Shown here in pieces: positions 21,500 through 33,452 of a DNA stretch of 64,000 nucleotides. The translations under genes and the position numbers were made by a program. This stretch comes from Litoditis marina (Eukaryota; Nematoda; Chromadorea; Rhabditida; Rhabditidae). The stretch lies in contig OZ038435.1 of the NCBI GenBank assembly GCA_964036275.1, positions 17,538,632 to 17,602,631 on the forward strand, written 5' to 3'. Each line of letters starts with the position of its first letter. Position 1 is the first letter of the stretch. The notes below the pieces were generated by a model. It searched no databases, was not told the origin of the DNA, and saw only the letters and a program-made list of their open reading frames with translations.

Positions 21500-21662
21500 C
21501 GTGGTATCTATTCGGGTGTACATACTTGGCCCCTATCTATTCTAAGAAGAAGCGGGTATTTCTGATAACCGAAAGGAACCAATACAGGCAATACTCGAAC
21601 TACTCGTCAAATTATACAACAATTTGTGAATAATTTCGATGCACCTCGTCTAATTTCAAAGA

Positions 21663-23606
21663 ATGGACTCTGTTTACCGTGTAATTCGCAATGTGAAGAC
21701 ATTCTATAATACAATTAATCCGGCCACCTTATCGGGTGCAATTGACGTGATTGTGGTGGAGCAGCCGGATGGAGAGTACAAGTCGACACCGTTCCACGTC
21801 AGATTCGGCAAATATGGAGCAGTCACAGTGATAAGTTCGTGGACATCACCGTAAACGGGGAGGAGATCGACCTGAAGATGAAGTTGGGCGACAGTGGAGT
21901 GGCCTCTTTTGTGGAGGAGTGCGAGGGGGACGAGATACCCGACTACATGATCACCAGCTCGTTGCCAGACACGCCCACTGCGGGCAAGGACACGCACACG
22001 GTTCTACGTGAAAGTGCAAAACGTCTGGAGCGAGCGGGTACGAGTGGTCGAGTTCGAAGTGGCTCATTGGACTATAGCAAGAGACGATTGAGAGGAGGGT
22101 CCAGAGAGGCCACTGAGAGGAAGGGAACCGAACACGAGGAACAATCGCTCTCGGAAGTTCCCTACCCGATCTGACGACCATCTCCGATGCCACTTCCGGT
22201 TATCATTCGGACGGGGAGGGCGGCGGCAGCAATCACGCGAAGACCACCAGAAAAACCTCTGTCCATATGGATAAGAGAAGGCTGGCTGAACTTCGCGAGG
22301 TTCGGTTTGAAAATCAACGAGAAGAGAGCAATTCGGCGAGGAAAAAGAAGATGTCGCGCACGGTCGCTCAGCCAATCAATATCAAGATTCAGGATGACGG
22401 TAGTGACAGTGAGGCGTCTTCGGTGTCGTCTGCCTCGTCGTCTAACGTCTCTTCTCCCTCCCACTCTCTCCTCGATCCTCACGATACCGACCGAATAGCC
22501 GAGGGAGCACTGTCCGACTCGGAAGTAGATCACCACCGAAATACCCCGGAACCGCACGCCAACGACGTGACAGACTGGAAATGGGGTCAACTTCCCGAAA
22601 CTAGGGAAAAGAAGAGCAAAGAGACGGCCGAGGAAAAACCAAAGGAAGAGTCATCCGGTTGGACGTGGTTCATGTGGCGGAATCGTGCCTCGGCGGCCCC
22701 GGAACCCCCGAAGGAGGAGGGGATCTCGTTGGATGAACTGATGAACAAGGCACAGACGGACCCCGTCAAGATAGAGAAATACCTCGGAAAGGGGGGCAGT
22801 TCCAGCATGAGTGTTGACAGTGGTCATGCCTCCCGCGGCGTCTCGCAACCCTCCAGTCCCGGGGCCCACAGTGATGAGGCGGCGGCGGTGGGAGAGTTTT
22901 CCGAGTCGGCGACACCTACCCAAGAATCGGTAAATTCGGTGCTGAATCCACAGCCAACGACGGCGACGTCGACAAAATCAGAAGGCGGAAGTACGAAGAA
23001 ACGACGAAAGATTCGCACCAGAAGTGGATACACGAGCACCTCCTCCAATGAGGATATATTTCCTTTGAGCGAGGATGACCTCGAGTCGGTGGAGGGTGAG
23101 GGAGGGAAGATGTACGTGAGATCCCTCCGTCTTTCCTCCGAAAAACTGAAGAGTCTCGGTCTGGTCAGAGGAGCCAACGAGTGCCGATTCAGCATCACCA
23201 CCAAGTTCCAGGGCACCTCGTGGTGTATCTGCAACATCTACCTGTACAAGTGGTACGAGCAGATCATCATCTCCGACATTGACGGGACCATCACGAAAAG
23301 TGACGTGTTCGGTCACGTGATTCCGGCCATTGGGGGCACGTGGGCTCACACGGGAGTAGCCGATCTTTATACGAGGATCAAGAACAACGGGTACAAGATG
23401 ATCTACCTTTCGTCTCGCGCGATTGGCCAAAGTCACACGGCAAAGCAGTACCTGCGAAGCATTGCACAGGACAGTCGACAGCTGCCAGACGGACCCGTAC
23501 TACTATCACCCACCAGTGTCCTTATGGCGTTTAGACGTGAAGTGATCGAGCGTCGCCCCGAGGAGTTCAAGATAGCCGCTCTTTCCGATGTGAAAAAGTT
23601 GTTCCC
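21663..23606 (+). pseudogene. lpin-1: Lipin (phosphatidate phosphatase) retrocopy 1, antisense in the element
   Basis: Lipins convert phosphatidic acid to diacylglycerol at the ER and nuclear envelope. The copy starts [15 protein letters not shown], followed by [15 protein letters not shown] and [11 protein letters not shown] of the N-LIP domain, a Ser-rich middle, and the C-LIP domain with the DxDxT catalytic motif DIDGT at 23275-23289, then YLSSRAIGQ. It has no introns across nearly 2 kb. Two one-base losses break the frame: near 21821-21832 (before [13 protein letters not shown] is resumed) and near 22151-22156 (before SSLPDLTTISD). The sequence stops being lipin after LFP at about 23606, exactly at the primer-binding site; roughly the last 100 C-LIP residues are missing. 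It runs opposite to the element, whose RNA would be antisense to lipin mRNA. Confidence 0.9.
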
Positions 23607-23619
23607 AGCCGATGCACCA
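23602..23619 (-). promoter_or_regulatory. Primer-binding site for tRNA-Gly, unit 1
   Basis: The minus strand reads TGGTGCATCGGCTGGGAA, complementary to 17 of the last 18 bases of eukaryotic tRNA-Gly(GCC) with CCA. It directly follows the end of LTR 2. The inner six bases (TTCCCA on the plus strand) are also the Phe-Pro codons of lipin, so true primer-site sequence may be only the outer 12. A second copy is at 28755-28772. Confidence 0.85.
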
Positions 23620-24234
23620 TTTCGCGCCAGCTGAATGTGTTTTCATGCTAATTTTAGCCAAAAGTAATAAGTTAGCCAAGGTATGATAAGTCAGCCCTTG
23701 CTAGGCAAGAAACCGACTGTCCAGTGCATCTACGGTGGTTCAGTGGTATTTTACACATTGCTGGGCGATAACCTTACAGTCACATTGACATGCAACTGTC
23801 TCATTTTCCAACCTTGCCTTGTGTGAATCATATAGAACAAAACACGTAGAATACATAGGTTTACTACGCACTCTTATATGTACAATACAATAAAATCTCG
23901 CTCAACAAGAAATCGCCGAAACTCGCTATACATTTCAATATTACAAACTTCGCCGCACTACTTAGAGAAAACCTAACTATCGCTAGGAGGAGTGTTATAA
24001 TTTCATATACTCGCTTGTTTCTATTTTGCACACCATTTTCGCAGGAACAAAATATTCCATCGCCTCCCTCGCAACCTACTCGCGTGACATAATTCCTTCG
24101 ACTGGCAGATTTTAGGCCAGAAAATCTCAAATTGCGCGCACCTGAAAAGCGCAAAGGTGTGTGCGCACTGACATTGCGTCAGCGCGCATTCCATGACGCA
24201 ATTGCTAGAAACACAGTGGTCGCTTCGCGCGACA
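23620..24234 (-). repeat. LTR 2
   Basis: Same boundaries as LTR 1; inner copy shared by units 1 and 2. It agrees with LTR 3 wherever I compared them, including T and A at the two sites where LTR 1 has C and G. Confidence 0.88.
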
Positions 24235-25078
24235 CTCCCCCTGAACAACGATAAACGACAAATGAACGCATTAGGTGATGAATAATACGTAAACTTAGTT
24301 AACAGCTATACAATGTGATACTGAAGACTAAAAACTAAACTACATATCATCTTGAACCGGACCAGACAGCGAGAACAGAACTTCGAGCAGCCTCCACCAC
24401 CAGCGTAGACGAACGACGATCATCGTAGACGAATCCGTAGTCGCTATCACCGAATCGCTCGCATCTCCTGAACACAACTTCGCATACAGAACATAAATAG
24501 CAACACAAACATTCGCTTTCGCTCAAATCACATTCATCTCAAGTCAATCTCAAGTCACACTTTTCGCATAGTTCTGTATAAAATCGCCCGAAACTGTTGT
24601 CTCGCGAAATTTGTATAAAATGGAATGCTCCACAATCCCAATCTCTCACGTCATCCCTTTTCACCACCAACACAAGTTTGACAAAAACTTTTGCTTCACT
24701 CTTCCAACTCTCACTTTTCTTCGAATCACCCGTCACACTCACCATCCATTTCCTTGATCTACTATCATCCACCTAGTTTCTCAATTCGCAGAAATCGCTC
24801 ACACTTTATCAACGTAGGAACTTCAATCGTTCGTTCCTTTACAAACACTACGAAAACTTCCAAATTTCCGTTTTACGCATTCGCAGTCATACTTTTATCA
24901 CTAGAGTCGATTCCCTCCAGGATACACTCTGAATCGCGCTTAATTACAACCCTATCACAAGAGTCAATTCACCTCTTTGATACAACGCTCACAATCGTAC
25001 GACGCCACAGGATATGACTAACTCCTTGACTCGTTTATATTGATCTTATGATCACTAGCTGACATTTCATAGTCGCTT

Positions 25079-25317
25079 TCACTCACACGCTCGACGATTT
25101 CTTATTCGCCATGGCGCTCACTATTCACCCGCTCGACGATTTTCTTTACGCCATTCCGCTCCTATTATACACACGCTCGACGATTTTCGTTACGCCATTC
25201 CGCTCCTATTATTCACCCGCTCGACGATTTTCGTTCCGCCATTCCGCTCCTTCGGACTCTCTTAGTCACTCTCTATCGCACGCTCGACGAATTACGTTAC
25301 GCCATTTCGCTCCTTAT
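25079..25317. repeat. Minisatellite, ~51-bp period (unit 2)
   Basis: Second copy of the array at 19927-20165, with the same number and order of repeats. Confidence 0.85.
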
Positions 25318-25663
25318 CACCCTAGTTAGTTAACCAGTTATCAAATCGAGTTCAAAAAAAACTTGCATTTTCACTCGCATACTCTCGCTCTAATTCAGAG
25401 GGTTGGCGCACAAAAATTTCATGACAATTTTCGCATTGATGAGAACTCCGGTTCGCCAACGACCGGCATCTGGGATGGACGTAGCGCAAACGTCAAAGTA
25501 ATGTAGCTGGGCAAAAAGGCATCCCGATCCTGATCGCACTCAAAATAGAAAAATGCTCGCCAAACGTAGAACACGCCACACTCGCATATAAATGTATCTG
25601 GTAGGCTACAAGTACCAGATACCTAGTTCAGTACAACAAATTAATTACGATTGATCCTTGATC

Positions 25664-26572
25664 TCACTGATCACCTCGCATCAGGCACTCACTCTCACTG
25701 ACTATAGTTCCAATATTCAGCGTCGTTCCCCCTAATACCCTCGAAAAATTCGCCAAAGTAATCGAGTTCGCTCGCAAGAAAAGTTTTACAAACCGAGTAT
25801 TCCAAAAACAAAATAGAGTTTCATCTATCTCTTTTTCAATTCCTTCACCATCAACAAAATGCAATCCCTTTGATATCCTTTCACTATCTTTGACAGAACT
25901 ATACGATGGACCTTCTTGTATTATCCGCTTCTCCGCACTGTACAGACTCTGTTTGTAATGGCCGCGTTCGATCGGGTGGCCACGATTATACTCGAATTGT
26001 GAAATGGCTCTGGCCGCAGTCCAACCCATTTTATCGATCAGATACCGACAAATTAGGTATCCGGTTCTGTTCAGTCCGTGCGTGCAATGCACACCGATCA
26101 GCGAATCGTCATTGGACTCGGCCAGATAGGCGTCAACTCTTTCGGAGAACGTCTCCACAATGTCCTCTCGCGTGTTCACCTCGTGGCCAGGACAGGTGAT
26201 CTTGAAGTATTCGATGTCGTATTGTTTCCACTCCGACTTGTCATAATATCGATCGATGTTCGTCAAATCGATAACCAGTCCTATCCGTTTTCCAGCGTCA
26301 CGAGTAAACTGCAACAGAGTGCGCACATCAAAATAGTCATCTTCGTGAAGATCGGTCTTGCCCTCGAAATATCGGGAATGGAGTGGCGTTTTGAAGGGAA
26401 CGAAGCGAGATCCTTCAATGTCACGACCGATTGCATCGTATTTCAGCCATCTGTCGGGAATCCCTCCATAGCCCCCGCCGTTTCTGCCCCTCCCATTGGA
26501 GTATCGCCCCCCACCGCGGCTTCTCTCATTGCGAGCCCGCTGGTCTCTGTACGAACTACCCTCTGCACTCAT
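25664..26572 (-). CDS. pir-1: PIR-1-type RNA 5'-phosphatase, captured copy 2
   Basis: Encodes the same 302-residue protein as copy 1, including the HCTHGLNRTG active-site loop and the RG-rich N-terminus. It uses the same ATG, with no frameshifts or stops. It lies between the SL1-marked lipin antisense segment (upstream in element orientation) and the 1.4-kb 3' non-coding region. Complete identity at protein level with copies 1 and 3 fits recent tandem amplification and does not by itself prove selection. Confidence 0.88.
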   Translation of the reverse strand: MSAEGSSYRDQRARNERSRGGGRYSNGRGRNGGGYGGIPDRWLKYDAIGRDIEGSRFVPFKTPLHSRYFEGKTDLHEDDYFDVRTLLQFTRDAGKRIGLVIDLTNIDRYYDKSEWKQYDIEYFKITCPGHEVNTREDIVETFSERVDAYLAESNDDSLIGVHCTHGLNRTGYLICRYLIDKMGWTAARAISQFEYNRGHPIERGHYKQSLYSAEKRIIQEGPSYSSVKDSERISKGLHFVDGEGIEKEIDETLFCFWNTRFVKLFLRANSITLANFSRVLGGTTLNIGTIVSESECLMRGDQ

Positions 26573-26630
26573 TTTCAACCGCCAAATTCAACTATGCGAA
26601 AATGAATGCGGTAGCTACCGTTATGAATGC

Positions 26631-26652
26631 GGTTTAATTACCCAAGTTTGAG
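26631..26652 (+). other. SL1 leader sequence, unit 2
   Basis: Exact 22-nt SL1 match at the 5' end of lipin retrocopy 2, in the same context as unit 1. Confidence 0.93.
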
Positions 26653-26815
26653 CGTGGTATCTATTCGGGTGTACATACTTGGCCCCTATCTATTCTGAGA
26701 AGAAGCGGGTATTTCTGATAACCGAAAGGAACCAATACAAGCAATACTCGAACTACTCGTCAAATTATACAACAATTTGTGAATAATTGCGATGCACCTC
26801 GTCTAATTTCAAAGA

Positions 26816-28759
26816 ATGGACTCTGTTTACCGTGTAATTCGCAATGTGAAGACATTCTATAATACAATTAATCCGGCCACCTTATCGGGTGCAATTGACG
26901 TGATTGTGGTGGAGCAGCCGGATGGAGAGTACAAGTCGACACCGTTCCACGTCAGATTCGGCAAATATGGAGCAGTCACAGTGATAAGTTCGTGGACATC
27001 ACCGTAAACGGGGAGGAGATCGACCTGAAGATAAAGTTGGGCGACAGTGGAGTGGCCTCTTTTGTGGAGGAGTGCGAGGGGGACGAGATACCCGACTACA
27101 TGATCACCAGCCCGTTACCAGACACGCCCACTGCGGGCAAGGACACGCACACGGTTCTACGTGAAAGTGCAAAACGTCTGGAGCGAGCGGGTACGAGTGG
27201 TCGAGTTCGAAGTGGCTCATTGGACTATAGCAAGAGACGATTGAGAGGAGGGTCCAGAGAGGCCACTGAGAGGAAGGGAACCGAACACGAGGAACAATCG
27301 CTCTCGGAAGTTCCCTACCCGATCTGACGACCATCTCCGATGCCACTTCCGGTTATCATTCGGACGGGGAGGGCGGCGGCAGCAATCACGCGAAGACCAC
27401 AAGAAAAACCTCTGTCCATATGGATAAGAGAAGGCTGGCTGAACTTCGCGAGGTTCGGTTTGAAAATCAACGAGAAGAGAGCAATTCGGCGAGGAAAAAG
27501 AAGATGTCGCGCACGGTCGCTCAGCCAATCAATATCAAGATTCAGGATGACGGTAGTGACAGTGAGGCGTCTTCGGTGTCGTCTGCCTCGTCGTCTAACG
27601 TCTCTTCTCCCTCCCACTCTCTCCTCGATCCTCACGATACCGACCGAATAGCCGAGGGAGCACTGTCCGACTCGGAAGTAGATCACCACCGAAATACCCC
27701 GGAACCGCACGCCAACGACGTGACAGACTGGAAATGGGGTCAACTTCCCGAAACTAGGGAAAAGAAGAGCAAAGAGACGGCCGAGGAAAAACCAAAGGAA
27801 GAGTCATCCGGTTGGACGTGGTTCATGTGGCGGAATCGTGCCTCGGCGGCCCCGGAACCCCCGAAGGAGGAGGGGATCTCGTTGGATGAACTGATGAACA
27901 AGGCACAGACGGACCCCGTCAAGATAGAGAAATACCTCGGAAAGGGGGGCAGTTCCAGCATGAGTGTTGACAGTGGTCATGCCTCCCGCGGCGTCTCGCA
28001 ACCCTCCAGTCCCGGGGCCCACAGTGATGAGGCGGCGGCGGTGGGAGAGTTTTCCGAGTCGGCGACACCTACCCAAGAATCGGTAAATTCGGTGCTGAAT
28101 CCACAGCCAACGACGGCGACGTCGACAAAATCAGAAGGCGGAAGTACGAAGAAACGACGAAAGATTCGCACCAGAAGTGGATACACGAGCACCTCCTCCA
28201 ATGAGGATATATTTCCTTTGAGCGAGGATGACCTCGAGTCGGTGGAGGGTGAGGGAGGGAAGATGTACGTGAGATCCCTCCGTCTTTCCTCCGAAAAACT
28301 GAAGAGTCTCGGTCTGGTCAGAGGAGCCAACGAGTGCCGATTCAGCATCACCACCAAGTTCCAGGGCACCTCGTGGTGTATCTGCAACATCTACCTGTAC
28401 AAGTGGTACGAGCAGATCATCATCTCCGACATTGACGGGACCATCACGAAAAGTGACGTGTTCGGTCACGTGATTCCGGCCATTGGGGGCACGTGGGCTC
28501 ACACGGGAGTAGCCGATCTTTATACGAGGATCAAGAACAACGGGTACAAGATGATCTACCTTTCGTCTCGCGCGATTGGCCAAAGTCACACGGCAAAGCA
28601 GTACCTGCGAAGCATTGCACAGGACAGTCGACAGCTGCCAGACGGACCCGTACTACTATCACCCACCAGTGTCCTTATGGCGTTTAGACGTGAAGTGATC
28701 GAGCGTCGCCCCGAGGAGTTCAAGATAGCCGCTCTTTCCGATGTGAAAAAGTTGTTCCC
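26816..28759 (+). pseudogene. lpin-1: Lipin retrocopy 2, antisense in the element
   Basis: Same structure as retrocopy 1: complete N-LIP start, Ser-rich centre, DIDGT at about 28428-28442, truncation after LFP at the primer site. The same two one-base losses occur near 26974-26985 and 27303-27309, so they predate the tandem amplification. A few substitutions distinguish it, for example Met to Ile in DLKMKLGD and Ser to Pro in TSSLPDT. The downstream 455-codon open frame (27420-28787) runs through the primer site into LTR 3 before stopping. Confidence 0.9.
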
Positions 28760-28772
28760 AGCCGATGCACCA
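28755..28772 (-). promoter_or_regulatory. Primer-binding site for tRNA-Gly, unit 2
   Basis: Same 18-nt sequence as at 23602-23619, next to LTR 3. The third unit has lost its own site through the deletion ending at 33452. Confidence 0.85.
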
Positions 28773-29387
28773 TTTCGCGCCAGCTGAATGTGTTTTCATG
28801 CTAATTTTAGCCAAAAGTAATAAGTTAGCCAAGGTATGATAAGTCAGCCCTTGCTAGGCAAGAAACCGACTGTCCAGTGCATCTACGGTGGTTCAGTGGT
28901 ATTTTACACATTGCTGGGCGATAACCTTACAGTCACATTGACATGCAACTGTCTCATTTTCCAACCTTGCCTTGTGTGAATCATATAGAACAAAACACGT
29001 AGAATACATAGGTTTACTACGCACTCTTATATGTACAATACAATAAAATCTCGCTCAACAAGAAATCGCCGAAACTCGCTATACATTTCAATATTACAAA
29101 CTTCGCCGCACTACTTAGAGAAAACCTAACTATCGCTAGGAGGAGTGTTATAATTTCATATACTCGCTTGTTTCTATTTTGCACACCATTTTCGCAGGAA
29201 CAAAATATTCCATCGCCTCCCTCGCAACCTACTCGCGTGACATAATTCCTTCGACTGGCAGATTTTAGGCCAGAAAATCTCAAATTGCGCGCACCTGAAA
29301 AGCGCAAAGGTGTGTGCGCACTGACATTGCGTCAGCGCGCATTCCATGACGCAATTGCTAGAAACACAGTGGTCGCTTCGCGCGACA
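28773..29387 (-). repeat. LTR 3
   Basis: Inner copy shared by units 2 and 3, with the same ends as LTR 1 and LTR 2 and the purine tract at 29388-29399 beside it. Confidence 0.88.
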
Positions 29388-30231
29388 CTCCCCCTGAACA
29401 ACGATAAACGACAAATGAACGCATTAGGTGATGAATAATACGTAAACTTAGTTAACAGCTATACAATGTGATACTGAAGACTAAAAACTAAACTACATAT
29501 CATCTTGAACCGGACCAGACAGCGAGAACAGAACTTCGAGCAGCCTCCACCACCAGCGTAGACGAACGACGATCATCGTAGACGAATCCGTAGTCGCTAT
29601 CACCGAATCGCTCGCATCTCCTGAACACAACTTCGCATACAGAACATAAATAGCAACACAAACATTCGCTTTCGCTCAAATCACATTCATCTCAAGTCAA
29701 TCTCAAGTCACACTTTTCGCATAGTTCTGTATAAAATCGCCCGAAACTGTTGTCTCGCGAAATTTGTATAAAATGGAATGCTCCACAATCCCAATCTCTC
29801 ACGTCATCCCTTTTCACCACCAACACAAGTTTGACAAAAACTTTTGCTTCACTCTTCCAACTCTCACTTTTCTTCGAATCACCCGTCACTCTCACCATCC
29901 ATTTCCTTGATCTACTATCATCCACCTAGTTTCTCAATTCGCAGAAATCGCTCACACTTTATCAACGTAGGAACTTCAATCGTTCGTTCCTTTACAAACA
30001 CTACGAAAACTTCCAAATTTCCGTTTTACGCATTCGCAGTCATACTTTTATCACTAGAGTCGATTCCCTCCAGGATACACTCTGAATCGCGCTTAATTAC
30101 AACCCTATCACAAGAGTCAATTCACCTCTTTGATACAACGCTCACAATCGTACGACGCCACAGGATATGACTAACTCCTTGACTCGTTTATATTGATCTT
30201 ATGATCACTAGCTGACATTTCATAGTCGCTT

Positions 30232-30470
30232 TCACTCACACGCTCGACGATTTCTTATTCGCCATGGCGCTCACTATTCACCCGCTCGACGATTTTCTTT
30301 ACGCCATTCCGCTCCTATTATACACACGCTCGACGATTTTCGTTACGCCATTCCGCTCCTATTATTCACCCGCTCGACGATTTTCGTTCCGCCATTCCGC
30401 TCCTTCGGACTCTCTTAGTCACTCTCTATCGCACGCTCGACGAATTACGTTACGCCATTTCGCTCCTTAT
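30232..30470. repeat. Minisatellite, ~51-bp period (unit 3)
   Basis: Third copy of the minisatellite at 19927-20165. Confidence 0.85.
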
Positions 30471-30816
30471 CACCCTAGTTAGTTAACCAGTTATCAAATC
30501 GAGTTCAAAAAAAACTTGCATTTTCACTCGCATACTCTCGCTCTAATTCAGAGGGTTGGCGCACAAAAATTTCATGACAATTTTCGCATTGATGAGAACT
30601 CCGGTTCGCCAACGACCGGCATCTGGGATGGACGTAGCGCAAACGTCAAAGTAATGTAGCTGGGCAAAAAGGCATCCCGATCCTGATCGCACTCAAAATA
30701 GAAAAATGCTCGCCAAACGTAGAACACGCCACACTCGCATATAAATGTATCTGGTAGGCTACAAGTACCAGATACCTAGTTCAGTACAACAAATTAATTA
30801 CGATTGATCCTTGATC

Positions 30817-31725
30817 TCACTGATCACCTCGCATCAGGCACTCACTCTCACTGACTATAGTTCCAATATTCAGCGTCGTTCCCCCTAATACCCTCGAAAA
30901 ATTCGCCAAAGTAATCGAGTTCGCTCGCAAGAAAAGTTTTACAAACCGAGTATTCCAAAAACAAAATAGAGTTTCATCTATCTCTTTTTCAATTCCTTCA
31001 CCATCAACAAAATGCAATCCCTTTGATATCCTTTCACTATCTTTGACAGAACTATACGATGGACCTTCTTGTATTATCCGCTTCTCCGCACTGTACAGAC
31101 TCTGTTTGTAATGGCCGCGTTCGATCGGGTGGCCACGATTATACTCGAATTGTGAAATGGCTCTGGCCGCAGTCCAACCCATTTTATCGATCAGATACCG
31201 ACAAATTAGGTATCCGGTTCTGTTCAGTCCGTGCGTGCAATGCACACCGATCAGCGAATCGTCATTGGACTCGGCCAGATAGGCGTCAACTCTTTCGGAG
31301 AACGTCTCCACAATGTCCTCTCGCGTGTTCACCTCGTGGCCAGGACAGGTGATCTTGAAGTATTCGATGTCGTATTGTTTCCACTCCGACTTGTCATAAT
31401 ATCGATCGATGTTCGTCAAATCGATAACCAGTCCTATCCGTTTTCCAGCGTCACGAGTAAACTGCAACAGAGTGCGCACATCAAAATAGTCATCTTCGTG
31501 AAGATCGGTCTTGCCCTCGAAATATCGGGAATGGAGTGGCGTTTTGAAGGGAACGAAGCGAGATCCTTCAATGTCACGACCGATTGCATCGTATTTCAGC
31601 CATCTGTCGGGAATCCCTCCATAGCCCCCGCCGTTTCTGCCCCTCCCATTGGAGTATCGCCCCCCACCGCGGCTTCTCTCATTGCGAGCCCGCTGGTCTC
31701 TGTACGAACTACCCTCTGCACTCAT
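30817..31725 (-). CDS. pir-1: PIR-1-type RNA 5'-phosphatase, captured copy 3
   Basis: Intact 302-residue ORF with the same protein as copies 1 and 2, although the lipin segment in this unit has gained a stop and a further frameshift and the unit lost its 5' LTR junction. In element orientation this unit lacks a complete upstream LTR, so its transcription would depend on the partial LTR 4 or other promoters. Confidence 0.86.
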   Translation of the reverse strand: MSAEGSSYRDQRARNERSRGGGRYSNGRGRNGGGYGGIPDRWLKYDAIGRDIEGSRFVPFKTPLHSRYFEGKTDLHEDDYFDVRTLLQFTRDAGKRIGLVIDLTNIDRYYDKSEWKQYDIEYFKITCPGHEVNTREDIVETFSERVDAYLAESNDDSLIGVHCTHGLNRTGYLICRYLIDKMGWTAARAISQFEYNRGHPIERGHYKQSLYSAEKRIIQEGPSYSSVKDSERISKGLHFVDGEGIEKEIDETLFCFWNTRFVKLFLRANSITLANFSRVLGGTTLNIGTIVSESECLMRGDQ

Positions 31726-31783
31726 TTTCAACCGCCAAATTCAACTATGCGAAAATGAATGCGGTAGCTACCGTTATGAATGC

Positions 31784-31805
31784 GGTTTAATTACCCAAGT
31801 TTGAG
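31784..31805 (+). other. SL1 leader sequence, unit 3
   Basis: Exact 22-nt SL1 match at the 5' end of lipin retrocopy 3. Confidence 0.93.
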
Positions 31806-31968
31806 CGTGGTATCTATTCGGGTGTACATACTTGGCCCCTATCTATTCTGAGAAGAAGCGGGTATTTCTGATAACCGAAAGGAGCCAATACAAGCAATAC
31901 TCGAACTACTCGTCAAATTATACAACAATTTGTGAATAATTTCGATGCACCTCGTCTAATTTCAAAGA

Positions 31969-33452
31969 ATGGACTCTGTTTACCGTGTAATTCGCAATGT
32001 GAAGACATTCTATAATACAATTAATCCGGCCACCTTATCGGGTGCAATTGACGTGATTGTGGTGGAGCAGCCGGATGGAGAGTACAAGTCGACACCGTTC
32101 CACGTCAGATTCGGCAAATATGGAGCAGTCACAGTGATAAGTTCGTGGACATCACCGTAAACGGGGAGGAGATCGACCTGAAGATAAAGTTGGGCGACAG
32201 TGGAGTGGCCTCTTTTGTGGAGGAGTGCGAGGGGGACGAGATACCCGACTACATGATCACCAGCCCGTTACCAGACACGCCCACTGCGGGCAAGGACACG
32301 CACACGGTTCTACGTGAAAGTGCAAAACGTCTGGAGCGAGCGGGTACGAGTGGTCGAGTTCGAAGTGGCTCATTGGACTATAGCAAGAGACGATTGAGAG
32401 GAGGGTCCAGAGAGGCCACTGAGAGGAAGGGAACCGAACACGAGGAACAATCGCTCTCGGAAGTTCCCTACCCGATCTGACGACCATCTCCGATGCCACT
32501 TCCGGTTATCATTCGGACGGGGAGGGCGGCGGCAGCAATCACGCGAAGACCACAAGAAAAACCTCTGTCCATATGGATAAGAGAAGGCTGGCTGAACTTC
32601 GCGAGGTTCGGTTTGAAAATCAACGAGAAGAGAGCAATTCGGCGAGGAAAAAGAAGATGTCGCGCACGGTCGCTCAGCCAATCAATATCAAGATTCAGGA
32701 TGACGGTAGTGACAGTGAGGCGTCTTCGGTGTCGTCTGCCTCGTCGTCTAACGTCTCTTCTCCCTCCCACTCTCTCCTCGATCCTCACGATACCGACCGA
32801 ATAGCCGAGGGAGCACTGTCCGACTCGGAAGTAGATCACCACCGAAATACCCCGGAACCGCACGCCAACGACGTGACAGACTGGAAATGGGGTCAACTTC
32901 CCGAAACTAGGGAAAAGAAGAGCAAAGAGACGGCCGAGGAAAAACCAAAGGAAGAGTCATCCGGTTGGACGTGGTTCATGTGACGGAATCGTGCCTCGGC
33001 GGCCCCGGAACCCCCGAAGGAGGAGGGGATCTCGTTGGATGAACTGATGAACAAGGCACAGACGGACCCCGTCAAGATAGAGAAATACCTCGGAAAGGGG
33101 GCAGTTCCAGCATGAGTGTTGACAGTGGTCATGCCTCCCGCGGCGTCTCGCAACCCTCCAGTCCCGGGGCCCACAGTGATGAGGCGGCGGCGGTGGGAGA
33201 GTTTTCCGAGTCGGCGACACCTACCCAAGAATCGGTAAATTCGGTGCTGAATCCACAGCCAACGACGGCGACTTCGACAAAATCAGAAGGCGGAAGTACG
33301 AAGAAACGACGAAAGATTCGCACCAGAAGTGGATACACGAGCACCTCCTCCAATGAGGATATATTTCCTTTGAGCGAGGATGACCTCGAGTCGGTGGAGG
33401 GTGAGGGAGGGAGGATGTACGTGAGATCCCTCCGTCTTTCCTCCGAAAAACT
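31969..33452 (+). pseudogene. lpin-1: Lipin retrocopy 3, further decayed and deleted
   Basis: Shares the two early one-base losses (near 32127-32138 and 32456-32462). It adds a TGG-to-TGA change at 32981-32983 (Trp to stop) and loss of one G from a six-G run at about 33096-33101. It ends abruptly at 33452, fused to LTR sequence, so the C-LIP domain with DxDxT is missing. The sequence is otherwise nearly identical to copies 1 and 2. Confidence 0.9.

Noticed and set aside
21821..22156. Lipin frameshifts explained as short introns
   Set aside because: Only one base is missing at each site and no donor/acceptor pair exists; sequencing error is possible but would have to recur at the same bases in three units.
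22162..22590. Minus-strand 142-codon and similar ORFs opposite lipin
   Set aside because: Shadows of the GC-rich lipin reading frame.
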